From Asterella californica (Eukaryota; Streptophyta; Marchantiopsida; Marchantiales; Aytoniaceae): 64,000 nt of DNA. Under the pieces are notes generated by a model that saw nothing but the letters and a program-made list of their open reading frames with translations, did not search any database and was not told the origin of the DNA. Within the stretch, counting starts at the first letter, position 1; each line of letters starts with the position of its first letter. The stretch is from the NCBI GenBank assembly GCA_036924285.1, contig JAYKYS010000008.1, positions 14,307,001-14,371,000 of the forward strand, in the 5' to 3' direction. The position numbers were made by a program, and so were the translations under genes. Below, piece by piece: positions 40,099 through 52,048 of the stretch.

Positions 40099-42448
40099 AC
40101 GCTTGCAGTCCATCTTGAGAGATGGGTGATCACTTGTGTCGTTACTGAGTCTCGTGTCAGATCCGTGACAACCACATCTGCCACTGAGACCTGATCCTCC
40201 CTCATCATGTACAGCTCAGCTTTCACTGATCTTCTCGTCTGAAAAACATACCAACGCTCTCTTCATATCATGTAACCGCTCTCCCATGCTAAGACAAACA
40301 CGACGTCCCTGATGGCATAGTGGATGGCTATCTGCTCTCCACCGTGAGGACAGTGAACAAGGTGTTGAGTTGAGGTGTCGAGCAAGATACCGCACTCGTA
40401 AGTGGACAGTGTTGAAGCAACAAGCTGGACCAAACATAGGCAGAATCTCATCGTTGTAGAGAAGATAGTCGGTGTGAGTCAAAACGCTCTAATGCAAGAT
40501 CGAGCTATGAGTCAAGAGCTTGCGCTCTTGTCCGAACAAGAGCGGAGTCGAGCTCTAGTATCTCGTGAGATGGAAGGATCCACTAAGAACGCATGAAGAA
40601 CCTGCTGGAAGTGATGTCTCGTCAGAGAGGACTGTAGTTCGCGAGATCCACCGATAGCTAAGGTATCAAATCGAAGGTGTGCCTCACGTGCCTCAAGAGT
40701 CAAACTATCTCTTGTCTCAAGAGACACAACTGTAGTGGGTAAGAACCACCATCCACCTCTGTCACGTAGCTCTCCAGAATAAGTCTATCTCGCACGAGAA
40801 AACGACAACAGAGCCAAGGTGCTGAGAGGGTCCAACTACCCAAAAAGACTGTCGGAGCAGTTTCTTCCATGGATAATAAGCCCACCCTGCCACATGATAT
40901 CGGCAAAGATGTCTACTTACATGCGAGAGGTCCTATCACACAGTCAAAGGTCTCCAATCTTATGATGTCACCAAAAACCTCCATGATTCTCCTATCAAAC
41001 TCTCTAAGGCGCGAGATGAAGATAAGAGATGGAGATACTGTGCGGAATAAGTAACCAAGACGACGTGCAATGTAAGAGAAAAGGATACCAAAGACAATCT
41101 GTTGGTCCTCTAACATAAAGAGATCATCGATATGCAAAACATCCTCCGTAAAGATAACATCTAAGAATCGAGAGACGAAGTCCTATGTACTCCGAGGATG
41201 CATAAACCATCTCTAAGTGTAACAAATCCCTCCGAGAGATGGATGTCCGACGGTATACTTACGAAAGACCAAGCCTTGCACTTTGGCACCTTCACTCTCA
41301 GCCCTACCAAGGTCAATTGAGAGACGAAGTGATCAAAGACAACACAAACTTGGTCCGTCGGACCTACGTTATGCGTATCATCACTAGAGATGGAAAAACA
41401 CAACACGGAGCAGCCAAGGCGATGACCAAGAGAGCTCTATAGTGAGCTAGGACAAAGAAGGGTCCACCCAAAAGATCTCCCTGACGAGTACCTGCAGCGG
41501 AGCTGATGACTGTAACCTTCTCTATCGAAAGACCGTGCTGGTAATAAAGAGGAGGGGGTGGAAGAACCATAGAATGAAAGCACAAAAGGAACGAGACTCG
41601 CTAGATCTATCGTCATCATGAGCTCTCTAAAGATGGAAGCGCGAGAAACGCTATTAAAAGTATTTTTCACAGCCACTTGTAAGACGACCCAATCGAGATG
41701 GATGTCCAAGAGAGTCCTAATGCCGAAGAACACAGACTCACAACCTCCAAGCATCACAACTCCAAACGAATGTGAACAAAGATGATCTTGAAAGATATCT
41801 CGAAGCTGAAGAACAATGATATGACTAATAAGTCGTAAGAGAATCTCGTCGATGACTATCCGTCGAATCCCTCCACCATCCTTCGTCATTACCAAGAGTC
41901 TAGCTGCCCCCAGTACTATAGAATGAGGAATATGTCCTTGAGCTACTACTGCCGCTACATGAAAAAGCTCAGTGAAACCACTAGAGGGGTCGTCTGTCTG
42001 AAAATAATCTCGTAGGTGCTCATAGACCATCCCAGACAAACCTCCAGAAGATAGACGTGGAGCCGTACACAAGGCCTAGGCAAACAAGGATCTATCGAGA
42101 CATATGGCTTCTCAGGCTCCTTAGACTGATAGTCCTGAACCTCAGGACTATCAGTGAGGAGTGAAAGAGACGCAACAAGACGATCGTCTCCTCAGTAGGA
42201 CATGCCACTGATAAAAGATGCAATGCTCTAGTAGCTCTACTATACTCTCCAACTTGACGTAACATCCTACAACGTCGAATGCGAGCGGAAGATGAGACAT
42301 CACGTGTAGAGATAGACTCACTCCTATCTCGTATCACACGTACTGATTCCTCATGTAAAGCCGACCAATCACCTGCACGGAATCTCTGAAGACGGACGAT
42401 CACCTCCCGATGTCTCTCTCTGTCATCTCGAGTATAACAGAGGCACAA
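40099..42448 (-). pseudogene. Non-LTR reverse transcriptase, main part
   Basis: RT motifs by eye: a conserved N-terminal region with RRCRMLRQVGEYSRATRAL and VACPTEETIVLLR (42092-42448). Then TKDGGGIRRIVIDEILLRL (the GGxRPI region), SFGVVMLGGCESV, and LQVAVKNTFNSVSRASIFRE, where the usual VDxxNAFN has Val-Ala in place of Val-Asp. Then GTRQGDLLGGPFF (QGDPLG-type motif, near 41480) and SSDDTHNVGP (the catalytic Asp-Asp, near 41375). The thumb region follows in further frames. Near 40340-40410 is the Cys/His block YECGILLDTSTQHLVHCPHGGE. Near 40170-40235 is DQVSVADVVVTD, comparable to the DVTV strand of restriction-like endonucleases. It is shifted at least near 42080, 41430 and 41160. Confidence 0.8.
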
Positions 42449-42719
42449 ACGAGGAAGTAAAAGAAATAGTAATCATACCGTCTCGTCCTTGGTGTTCTCG
42501 CCAATATGTCGAGGGGTAGAAGGAATACCTACCTCACCTCGTCATGAAGAGCTCGAGGTAACGGATGAAACAAACGCGGATAAGAAAAACTCGTCTCGAA
42601 CAATCTCAGAATAGTGTCAGAGTGTACTCTCGATCATTCCCATAACTCAGGAGGAACTCCAGGAAGAAGGGCTAACGGTGTCATATGACTGCACATGTAG
42701 ACCTCCGCTCTCGGCTAAC

Positions 42720-42850
42720 CTGGGCATCCCATGTGATCTTATCATAGCTCTTGTGCATCTTTCTCACATGAGATTTTACTCCTTGCGAGATACTAACTGA
42801 TTGCACACCGGGCATGGTGTGTCTCGAATCAGTCTCAATCTCATGAGAGA
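42720..42850 (-). pseudogene. C2H2-type zinc finger at the N-terminus of the non-LTR element
   Basis: One frame gives CPVCNQLVSR and the adjoining frame gives QGVKSHVRKMHKSYDKITWD. Together they show C-x2-C and H-x4-H with a single frameshift between. A finger here matches the R2-type layout. Confidence 0.5.
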
Positions 42851-42900
42851 GAGAGTATCTATAGTTAAAAAAAAAACGATATCCAGTTAAACGATACTCG

Positions 42901-44269
42901 TAATAAAACATCTCAAAAAAGAAAAACCACTAAAAAGAAAAATCCTGATATGTAGAGATAAAACACACTAAATATAACGAAAAACCTCTCAAAAATCTCT
43001 CAAAAATCTTAAACAGAAGACTGTGGAACCTTAAAACCCCCAAAAGAACTCAAGAATATTTAATACTCACTTATTTCTTCACAGAATGTGCAAATTCTAG
43101 AACCAAAAGAAAGAGAAGCAAAAGACGAAGAAAAATATCTGAAAAAATAACCCACTCCATCCCATCTCACTCCACCCTCTCCTAACGCAATCTGCCCACC
43201 CTCTCCTCTCCCTCCGGCACTCCGTACTCTCTCCCTCCCGCACTCCTACGCACACTCCGGTCTATCAATGGTTCGTTCTCCGATAACAATGGTTCGTTCA
43301 TCTAGGACTATTAGGGAAATCAAAGTTGAAATTTTCTCTGTATATTCTTCCCCCGTGTGGTGGTGTTACTACTTCGACTAGACATTCACGGATGATTTCT
43401 GCGTGCATCTCCGGAGATGTTCTCAAGAAATCACCCGCGGCTGTTTTTTTATTGATCTTTTGCCCGTTTCGATAGTGAGTGGTTTCAATGGAAAACTGGA
43501 TATTTAGCTTATGAATTGTAGCCTATGAATTGCAACTGTAAAAAACAATAAGCAACAAATAACTGATTACGAAGTGAATATGGCAGTTAAAAATATCACT
43601 TCTCGATCAGCCGCTCTCTTAAACAAAGTTGTCTGAATTGTTCCTACAGCAGTTTTCCTTCCGGACGTCTGGGAATCTTTGTGTTTAACTTTGACTCCTT
43701 CTATTACAGATCGAAGAGAAGTCATACCAAAACTCTTCTGTGAGACAAAACTCCAGGCTGCAAAGAAGCAGAATCAGTGCATCCGTCCGGCCGCTCAGGT
43801 AAGTTGGGACCCACAGCATACATTTAAGAAACGTTGGGTACGTCCTCCAAAGAGGAAGAAGATTATCTTTTCCCTTAGGACAAGTAAGTAAAGTTACGTA
43901 ATTTCTGGCCTTGTTCCAGTCTCAGCAATTCGGTCGTGTGATGCTATACCACTAACTCCCAGTCAAAGCGTGAAGTACGAGCAAGGTGGTGCTATATCAG
44001 GCAAATAATCAGAAGGTGCATCACGGAAACCATGGTAGAGGGGGAAAGAATTTCGGCTTCGTTTCAAGCAAAGTGGTAACTTTGACACCACATTTTGTGT
44101 GCCTAGCGTTGTTGCCGGCACCCGAGTCTTCTTCAGCCTTGACTATAAGAGCTTTGAAACTTCATCTCGTGATAGGAAGATCCTTTACTTCCGTGAAGTC
44201 ATATTTTGCTTGAAAAAGGTTAGTTATGTATAATATGGATATGATATATGAAAGGTTGGAAGTATCCCT
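42901..44269. other. Unassigned stretch
   Basis: AT-rich near 42900-43140. A short open frame at 43679-43891 is unrecognised. A weak match exists between about 43650-43697 and 8534-8582. Confidence 0.3.
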
Positions 44270-44543
44270 CATCATACTGAGAAATGATAGACCTTACTAT
44301 TATCGCTCAGTGTTCAAGCAAAGTCACTATTCTTTCATTGATGCGTACTCAGAGGAGCCTATGAACTCAAGAAAATATCGAGAAGAATAATATCCTTGTC
44401 TAGCACCATCATACTGAGAAATGATAGACCTTACTATTATCGCTCAGTGTTCAAGCAAAGTCTCTATTCTTTCATTGATTCGTACTCAGAGGAGCCTATG
44501 AACTCAAGAAAATATCGAGAAGAATAATATCCTTGTCTAGCAC
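44270..44543. repeat. Tandem duplication, 137-bp unit, two near-identical copies
   Basis: Copy 1 is 44270-44406 and copy 2 is 44407-44543. I count two differences (CACTATT/CTCTATT and GATGCG/GATTCG), so the event is recent. It holds no gene. Confidence 0.95.
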
Positions 44544-47500
44544 CATCGTCGGTCTAGGTACTGTAGTTCGGAGAATCCATTCACCAACATTTTAGGAACT
44601 AGCAAACACATAACAGTTGGAGTGTCTTGCTTTCCTCCCCAAAAAGTATAGTCCTACCGTCGTCAAACTTTTGCTTGTTGATGCAGACATTCGGTAGGTT
44701 CGTCTCCTAGTCACCGGTTCTGATATCACTGTTCTCCTTATAAAATTGGTACGGTAAGATAGGTTTTCTTTTGTTGCATGAAATCGGGAGACTACGTTAG
44801 CTGATGCATCGACTACATAATCCAACAGGAACTCTAGAAGGTGATATTGGAGCTCGAACCAGTTGGTTCACGATAATCCCTACCGAATTTTAGTAGTAAC
44901 AAAATTTCTAATATCGTGGTAAGGACAACTATCAGGATCCTGTCTCGAACCCAACTTTCACTGTCAGTTAGTGTTTCAACTTTCTCTACAGTTTATCCAC
45001 TGCGGGTCCAAGCTTGTGCCTCAAAGCATGGGCCATCACTAGTGGGAAATGTTTTTGAGAAACCGGTGCACGTAGAGGCACACGAGAACTTCAATTGGGG
45101 TAGCTATGGATGGAAAATCTGGAGAGTAGAAGGTATTATGACGAAGTGCTATGGTTGGGTGAGGACAAGAGAAAGTAGCAAGTCTCGATTCCCGGCTCGA
45201 AATACCACTTTGTATGCCACACGCGGATCCCGCAATGGATCCTCCAACCGACCCATGTGCACATAGCGCAGGACGCGCCAGGCATTCGTAGTGTCGGATT
45301 ATCACGGGTGTCTGCTGTACCTCCTCCACCTCCTACGCCGGCCTGGTCTGCTGTGCTCCGCCGTCTGCCTGTCTGAGGTAACCACATTACCCCTCTTTCT
45401 CTAAACGATAGATAAATAGACGATCGAAGAACTGATGTGTGAGTGCGCTCTGCAGTGCCCCAGCTCGCTACTCTCTCTTCTCTCTTCTCTCTTTTCTCTC
45501 TCTCTCACAGGGTCCCACTTGCTTGCCAGGCGAAACTGCAATACCTTCTTCACTCTCTCTCTCTTCCCTCCTACATCCTCCCTCTCCTCTGTCTTCAGTT
45601 TTTCTCTCTCTTTCTCTCACACACACACACATTATCTCTCTCGCTTGCACTCCAGCTCGTCTCGCAAGGAGTGTTAGGTTTACTGAAGTGGGGCGTCTCT
45701 TAACTTTTGTCGTTGTCGTCATCTGCGAGCGTGCGTGTTCGTCGTCCTTTTGCAATAGTCCATCCTCAGTCGATGAAACTCGCACTGAAACCCCCAGACC
45801 TGAACTGGATTTGACTGGGTCTTTCTCGTATATCAAACTGAAATATGTCTCTAAGTCACACATTGTACAGTGTCGTGGAGAGTACCTACTACTCTAACCT
45901 TCTCGCCCCTTCTCCCCCTCTATCTCTCCTCTGTATAAATCAGATCTCTCCCACTAGTGATTTTCGGACGTTGCTGACAACATTCCTTTGTCGTGTCTAT
46001 GACTACTACTGTTGTACAGAACAAACTCGCTCAGTCAGTGGATCAGACACTCATACCATAGCATGGCTTCTCTGTGCTTGCTCTCTGTGCTTGCTCCCAT
46101 ACTCATATGAGGCAACACGACGACTTCACGTGACATACTCCCTTCCCGTTCATTCATGTGCAGGGAGTACTTTGAAGATTTTCTTCAGTATCTGACCGCC
46201 TGGTTTTATTCCTCTTGCACTGTTCACTTCATCCTATCATCTTACTGGATGATAAAGGCAACTTGAGATCAGGCGGCACTAGAACCACTCTGCAAGTGTC
46301 TCCGGTAATCTGCTTGCTTCCCTGATGAGGCTTCCTTGGGCAGAAGCGCTTTGTTTGTCTCAAACCTGAGAGGGAAACGACAAAGCTGCAATGTCTCCTA
46401 TCCGACTGGCCATCTGCCTGCCTCTGTGGTCTCCTCTGCGCTCTGTAGAATGGCTACTGTTTGATGCACATTTATCTATGATCTCTTTGACCAGTAGCCT
46501 GTTTCTATCAAATAAACTTCCCTTTGACCCAGCCAAGTGGAGATACCGAGGTTTGTAGGGATGTCGGCTCTCCTCCCCATGGCCAGTGCAGCATACGTGC
46601 TAACTATAGGTAAACTTTTATAACAGCACAGTAACGACAAGCGTCTCAGAGAATGTACAGAAGTTGTGAACCGGGCAGCATACGGCTGTTGTCCAGCCTA
46701 GCAAAAGTAAATTAGCACCTTGCTTTCACACACCTAGATCTTTTGAACTTGGTCGCTGCAATCAGGGGTGTTTTTACCTGCTTGCCACATTGTCCCCATC
46801 GTCACTGCTTTTTCAGAATGTTCTTCTTGGTTGATTCTCTTATTCATTAACATCTGGTCCTCAGCTTTCGAGTTGAGAATAATCTTCTCACTAGTTGAAA
46901 CTTCTGTTATTCAGAAAACATCTATCTGTTCTCCAGCTTTGAGCTTGGGCAGAATTTAACTCGCTACTAGTTTCAAATATGTGTCTTCAAAGTTTAATCT
47001 TGGCTTTAGCAAGCTGAAATCAATGGGAAGAGCCTTTCCAGTCAATGAAGCTGCATGGACTGGAGTCTGGAAAATTGACACAAGTAGAAAACTTTTCTGA
47101 AGTACTTGCACTTATCTCTCTGTCATATAGCTGATAACAGGGAGAGGTATAATTACATGGTCTAGGAGAAAAACTCTCTATCTCCGCTACAATAAGAATA
47201 TATTTTACTATGTTTGAGATAGAAGGATTGGCCGGATGATGATGTTTCATGGCAACCAGCGGAATCCTCGTCGTAAATAAAAACATGACCGACCCTCAAG
47301 AGGTCATGCTAATGAGAATAATCTTCTCGCTTTGGGTACAAGGAAGTAAAAGACTCTCTTGGGATACGAAGTATAAATTTTGCTGAATCAAGTTACCCTC
47401 GACGAAAGAATGATGCAAGTCTTTGTAGTGAGAAACTCGAAAGCTGAAACATGTTTGAGGAGAAAGTGTAAAAAGTGAACCCACAGAACGAGTTTGGGAG

Positions 47501-47658
47501 ACCAGAGCTTGACTTACGGTAAGTCCCAAGAACGAGTGGAACCAAATGTGCGCCAACATAGTCAGATGAATCTTCTCATGGAATGCTCGGTTCATTCACA
47601 GATCGCATCCATCGATGTCAAATCTTCTGATCTTGAATATGCTTTTTGATCGTTATCG
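44544..47658. other. Unassigned stretch with a CT/CA-rich segment
   Basis: 45474-45680 is CT-rich with a short CA run near 45620. It could be the leader of an unrecognised transcript. Overlapping open frames there are artefacts of composition. Nothing else was assigned. Confidence 0.3.
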
Positions 47659-49524
47659 TGTCAAATTTTACGTGAAGGATGTCCAGGAAAACACGAGGTT
47701 CCCGGCTGTGGAGATGTTGTGTGCTAAAACAGAGACAAGATAGAGAAAACAACCACGAAAACGAACGCTGCGATATATACCAACTCCAAACGTATGTACA
47801 CTGTCAGTTCTTTCTCCTAAGAGCACAGAACTGAAAAACAGACCAGAGCAGTCTGTTATCTGCTTCAAAGCCATTAAAAACAACTCCGATTCTCAACCCT
47901 AACCCAAAAAACATCGAAGCGTAGCTCAAAGCAAGAGAAACTTCTCTTTGCTAACAAGCAGAGCCACAACAGTATCACGCGATCCAAACCCAAGTCCAAA
48001 CCACATCTATGTACAAGTTCTTAGCTAAACCTAGCTACCACAAGCTGTTTATAGCCAACCAGAACTCTAACAAACTCACAAGAGCAAAACCCGTAGCGAA
48101 GAAACCGAAAAAGACCTATCTGTGAACTTCCTCTTTTCGTCGAACGGACTTCAGATGTCGATAGGGTCTCCTCCGCTGACTCCGTTAACCCAAGAAACCT
48201 TCAGATCTGATTCCCAACAGCTGAGATATCGTCGATTTTCGGTCGCAGGTGACCAAACCTTCAAAAACTCCTCCTTGCGGCTTAAAACCGCACACATCGC
48301 ACAAACGAATCGTCTAAACTAATATCCGTCTTCCCTGACAGATAGATCTAGCTATCATGAACCCAATGAGACTCCAAACAAGTCGTTTGGAGTTCCCCTT
48401 GCAAAACCACGGAAGAAATTTGATCGCAGGTAGCAAAAAACTGACGTAAATAGACTCCCTGCGGCTCAAACTCGCCCACCTCACCCAAACCAACAATCCA
48501 ATCCACATATTGTCTTCTCTTATGTGTAGATGAAGACTCCCTGGTCGCGTAGGCACCAAGAACAAAGAGCTTGGCACACCGATCGCGAAGAACAACCTAA
48601 TTTTAGACCGCAACGATGAAAAATCTGACGCAAACGCTTCCCTCCGAGCCAATTTCACTCAGAACTCCTAAACCGCCCGATGAAACTTGGTATCATCTTC
48701 AATTTCCCGTAGAACTCGGTGTTCTGATCTCGATGGATCCAAGGACATCAAGTTTGGACTCTGGAACGGCCCGAACGGCCCGAACGGTCCAACTCTCCTT
48801 CATAGATAACTGAGATCTCCAAATCTACTTCCTGCATCTCAATTTCTCTCAGTATGCACTCCTCGATCCGCCTCTTCACAAACCGTCTTAACCTGTGCGT
48901 AGCTTGCTCAGATCTGAACCCAACGACGCTTTGCGCGCTTGCATTGGACCTCCAAATTTCACGAATCGTTCGTTGACAGGTCACAAGCGCAAGTTAGCCC
49001 CTTAGCTGCCCCCTTGTCACAGTCCATGTACGTACAAAGTTCTCTCATTAATAAAATGAAGCAAGCCCCTTGCGTCTTTGATATAACTCCTGAAGCCTCA
49101 AATACCCAGTCAGCAAGTAACTAAGACCTAGCTTGATTTTATCTTCTTTTGAGTCGCATAACTTCTTCACTAGATGTCCAAACAAAGTAAACAAGATGCC
49201 CATGGAAAGCTGACAACGAGCTCTGCCCATCTATGTGATGAAAGTGAAGATCCGAAGTTGCGTCAAAAGCCCGTTAGCTAGGGCCTAGCTTGTTTTCTCC
49301 ATCGTTCGAGTTCTGTAACTTCTCCACTAGGCGTCCAAATGAAGTAGACAAAGTGCCTATGTAATGCTGACAAGGAGCTCTATCCACTGATGCAATGAAA
49401 ACGAAGATCCGAAGTGGTGCCAAAAGTCCGTAAGTAGGAGCCTAGCTTGTCTTCTCATGAGTGTCTTTGGAGCGACAAGCATCGAAGTTTGAATTTCAGA
49501 TAGGAGCCGATCCACGACACGACA
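47659..49524 (-). repeat. 3' LTR of element D (1866 bp)
   Basis: Near-identical, in the same orientation, to 52049-53898. Ends TG...CA. On the minus strand it begins TGTCGTGTCG right after the polypurine tract GGAGGGGGTGGA. Confidence 0.9.
49127..49440 (-). repeat. 157-bp tandem subrepeats in the 3' LTR of D
   Basis: CCTAGCTTG starts a unit at 49127, 49284 and again at 49441, giving two complete 157-bp units. Both hold ATCCGAAGT, AACTTCT and GCTGACAA. The LTR reads from high to low coordinates, so this lies in U3. Confidence 0.8.
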
Positions 49525-49536
49525 TCCACCCCCTCC
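49525..49536 (-). other. Polypurine tract of element D
   Basis: On the minus strand GGAGGGGGTGGA directly precedes the 3' LTR start TGTCGTGTCG. The upstream CGGAGGATG block is shared with element B (23411). Confidence 0.8.
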
Positions 49537-50347
49537 AAACTTGTGCATCCTCCGGTATGCACCAGAGATACCAACCAAGGAGTGGACCGGCACTCAAAAC
49601 CATCTTGTCATCCTCCCTCCCATCTCAGTCACCCTCATCCTCAAGATTGCAACCTGATCGTCATCTTGAAGTTGCTACCTTGTCATGATCCTCCATAGAT
49701 CCATGCTCATTGATTTTCTCCTCGAACCTCTCATCCAATCACCCCCTCTAAATCTACACATCTTTCAATATGTGAAGACATAGAAGAAATAACCCATCAT
49801 ATCATGGAAATGTCTTCCATGCACCTTGTAGAACCTCACCGTCGAGGTTTGTGAATCAAGTGTCGTAGTAGACATCATCCGTCCTCTCAATCATCACCGC
49901 ATATATTGACTGTAACCCTCAACCTCAAGTATGTACATGTCATCGTACCTATCCATCTCTTCTTTTTTTGTTTTCTGAAGAAAAAAAGAGGAACCATACT
50001 GCTGCAACAAAAATGCTCAATCGCAACCATCATTATATCGCTGTACAATCATATCCTCCTCAACCATCATCCTCCTTGATCTCTTCTTCTGAAAATCCTT
50101 ACAACCTCCCAAGCATCATTCTCTCAACCTCAATCCTAAAAACATTTACAACCCCCCAAGCATCATCCTCCCAACCCTAATCACCTTCAGCAATGACTTC
50201 TCCCCTATAAGTCATCCTTATCCATCATCTTATACCCGTAGCCTCGAGAGCATCTGTCCACTCTCGTTCATTCTCAGCAAGTCTGTCCTTGATGATGTCA
50301 AAGATGACGTCATGGACTCCCCTTGTAGCTGCATCCAAGACCTCCCG

Positions 50348-51967
50348 TCAAATGAACCCAATCTTTGCATCTCGAATGCACTCCTCCCAACCTCCTCTCA
50401 CATCTATCGTCATCATCCCAATATCTGGTTGTTGTTTGCATGCAATCAGATCAACCACATCCATCACTGTACCAATATCTGGTTGCTGTATGTTTGCAAC
50501 CAAATCAACCATGTCTACTCTCTGCACCCCAACCATCTCCTCCGGTTGTGAAGGATCGTCCTCCATTGCATGTTGAATAGTTTCCTGTTGAATCTTATCC
50601 TCCTCAGCTTGCTTCTCTGAAGAAGTCTCTTCTTGTTCTTTCTTCTCGCTCTGCATCGTGGATGCAGTATCCAACTTGAGCTCGCTTGGATTCACTTGCT
50701 CATCCGAATCATCTATATGGAGATCATGCTCAATCTCCTCCACCTTAGCACCATAACTTGTAGCTTCGATAGCTACAACTGCATGTGCCGCAAGGTAATC
50801 ATCCACAAACTTCTTCATCCTTCCTTTACCAACGTTGGCTTGAAAGAGAGTACCCGTACTTGTGAATGCAACCTTTTCATCCTCCCAAGAAATAACCCCA
50901 CGTTGCAAAGACTCTGCATAGTTGATGCAATCGTCTTGTTGATGATCAGTATCATCACACCACACGCACTGATGTACCCAAGCTGGTTTGGGTACAAGTT
51001 TCATCTCAATCGACGATCTTTTATCCTCCAACCTGGTAACCTTAGCTTGTAGATCTTGCATCTTTTGTCGCATGTCCTCGATGGTTGGATCCTTCTCTTC
51101 TACAATCACAACTGGAGGTTGAACCTCAAATACTACCCGAACTGGTGTGATAGTCAACGATATATATGTCAACCTTGTAGTCCTTTCCCTTGTCTGTTTC
51201 CGGACAAGAAGCTCAACAGCTTCATGCACAACCTCTCAATTTCTTGTTAACCTTTCTTCTTCATCCCCATCCTCCAGAAGTAGCTCCAACTGTTCTTGCC
51301 ATGGTTCATCCGCAGCTTGAAGAAACAGCTCCGTCTTGTAGCTCTCCAAGGTTAGCTTGTCCACCCGAGGTAGTTGAGAGAGTTGTCTCTCAAACTCCTT
51401 TAACAGCTCTATAGGTTGTAAACTCTTGTTGGATCCGTTGACCCATCTCAAAAATGATTTCTTGGTTACTCGATCTAATTTTCCCAAGAAATACTCCTCC
51501 ATCAGCGCATGTGAAAATGCATCTCAGTTCCTCTCAAAACGCTTTGTTAGACCCTTCACATGCTCCCTTATCTCAAGCACCGCAGCGAGTTTGAACGTCT
51601 CGATCATCTCTTTCTCCGGTACCTGATCCAAATCCATCTCCATCTTGTAACATCTCAAGTACTCATAGATGTCTTTCTCATCAAATAGATCAAACTTGTC
51701 GATCACCCTTCCAAGCGCCTTCTTCCCCAAAGCCTCCTTTTGTTGGTTCCCTTGCTCTTGTTGTAAAAACAAAGTGAAGGCTTGAAACAAATGTGCAGTT
51801 GCTGCATCCAATTGCACCACTAGTATCCCCTCTGATCCATTCATCCCGTCCATAGTCATGGCTCGTCCCATCCTCCCATCCTCCCATGATCCAACCGTCT
51901 ATAAATCCATCGTCTCAGGTCCACAGCATCCTCCCGAGCAACCGTATCTATCTTCATCCTCGTTCAT
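50348..51967 (-). pseudogene. Gag of element D
   Basis: One frame runs from ATG 51965-51967 to TGA 50348-50350, about 540 codons. It has three earlier stops: TAG 51899-51901, TGA 51524-51526 and TGA 51236-51238. Both TGA stops fall where related copies or context suggest Trp (TGG). Features: N-terminal Gag helices (DAATAHLFQAFTLFLQQEQ, IETFKLAAVLEIREHVKGL, RVDKLTLESYKTELFLQAA), a coiled-coil-like segment (MRQKMQDLQAKVTRLEDKR), an intact CCHC knuckle CVWCDDTDHQQDDC (50929-50970), NVGKGRMKKFVDDYL, and a very acidic Gln/Glu-rich C-terminus. Apart from the stops the frame is undamaged. Confidence 0.85.
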
Positions 51968-52048
51968 GATTGCTGATCTCTTCTGCCCAGTTCTAACACA
52001 CAAATATCTCCACCCCGGACCTTCACGTCGAGTTCACTACGGATATCA

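Larger units (their letters stand above)
37447..42900 (-). mobile_element. Decayed non-LTR retrotransposon with R2-like domain order
   Basis: Minus-strand order: C2H2-like finger (about 42720-42850), conserved N-terminal region (42092-42448), reverse transcriptase (about 40860-42072), Cys/His motif (around 40340-40410), and restriction-like endonuclease (40099-40235, continuing at 37580-37811). An LTR (37812-40098) splits the endonuclease. Numerous frameshifts and stops are present. No target sequence or 3' tail could be fixed. Confidence 0.7.

Noticed and set aside
40160..40170. LTR boundary at GTGACA (40170) for element C
   Set aside because: Endonuclease coding sense continues past it to 40099, and ACACGACA at 40098 with the ACGC flank fits better.
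45435..45897. Cluster of overlapping open frames of 80-150 codons
   Set aside because: All arise from a CT-rich tract read in different frames. There is no consistent splice structure or motif.
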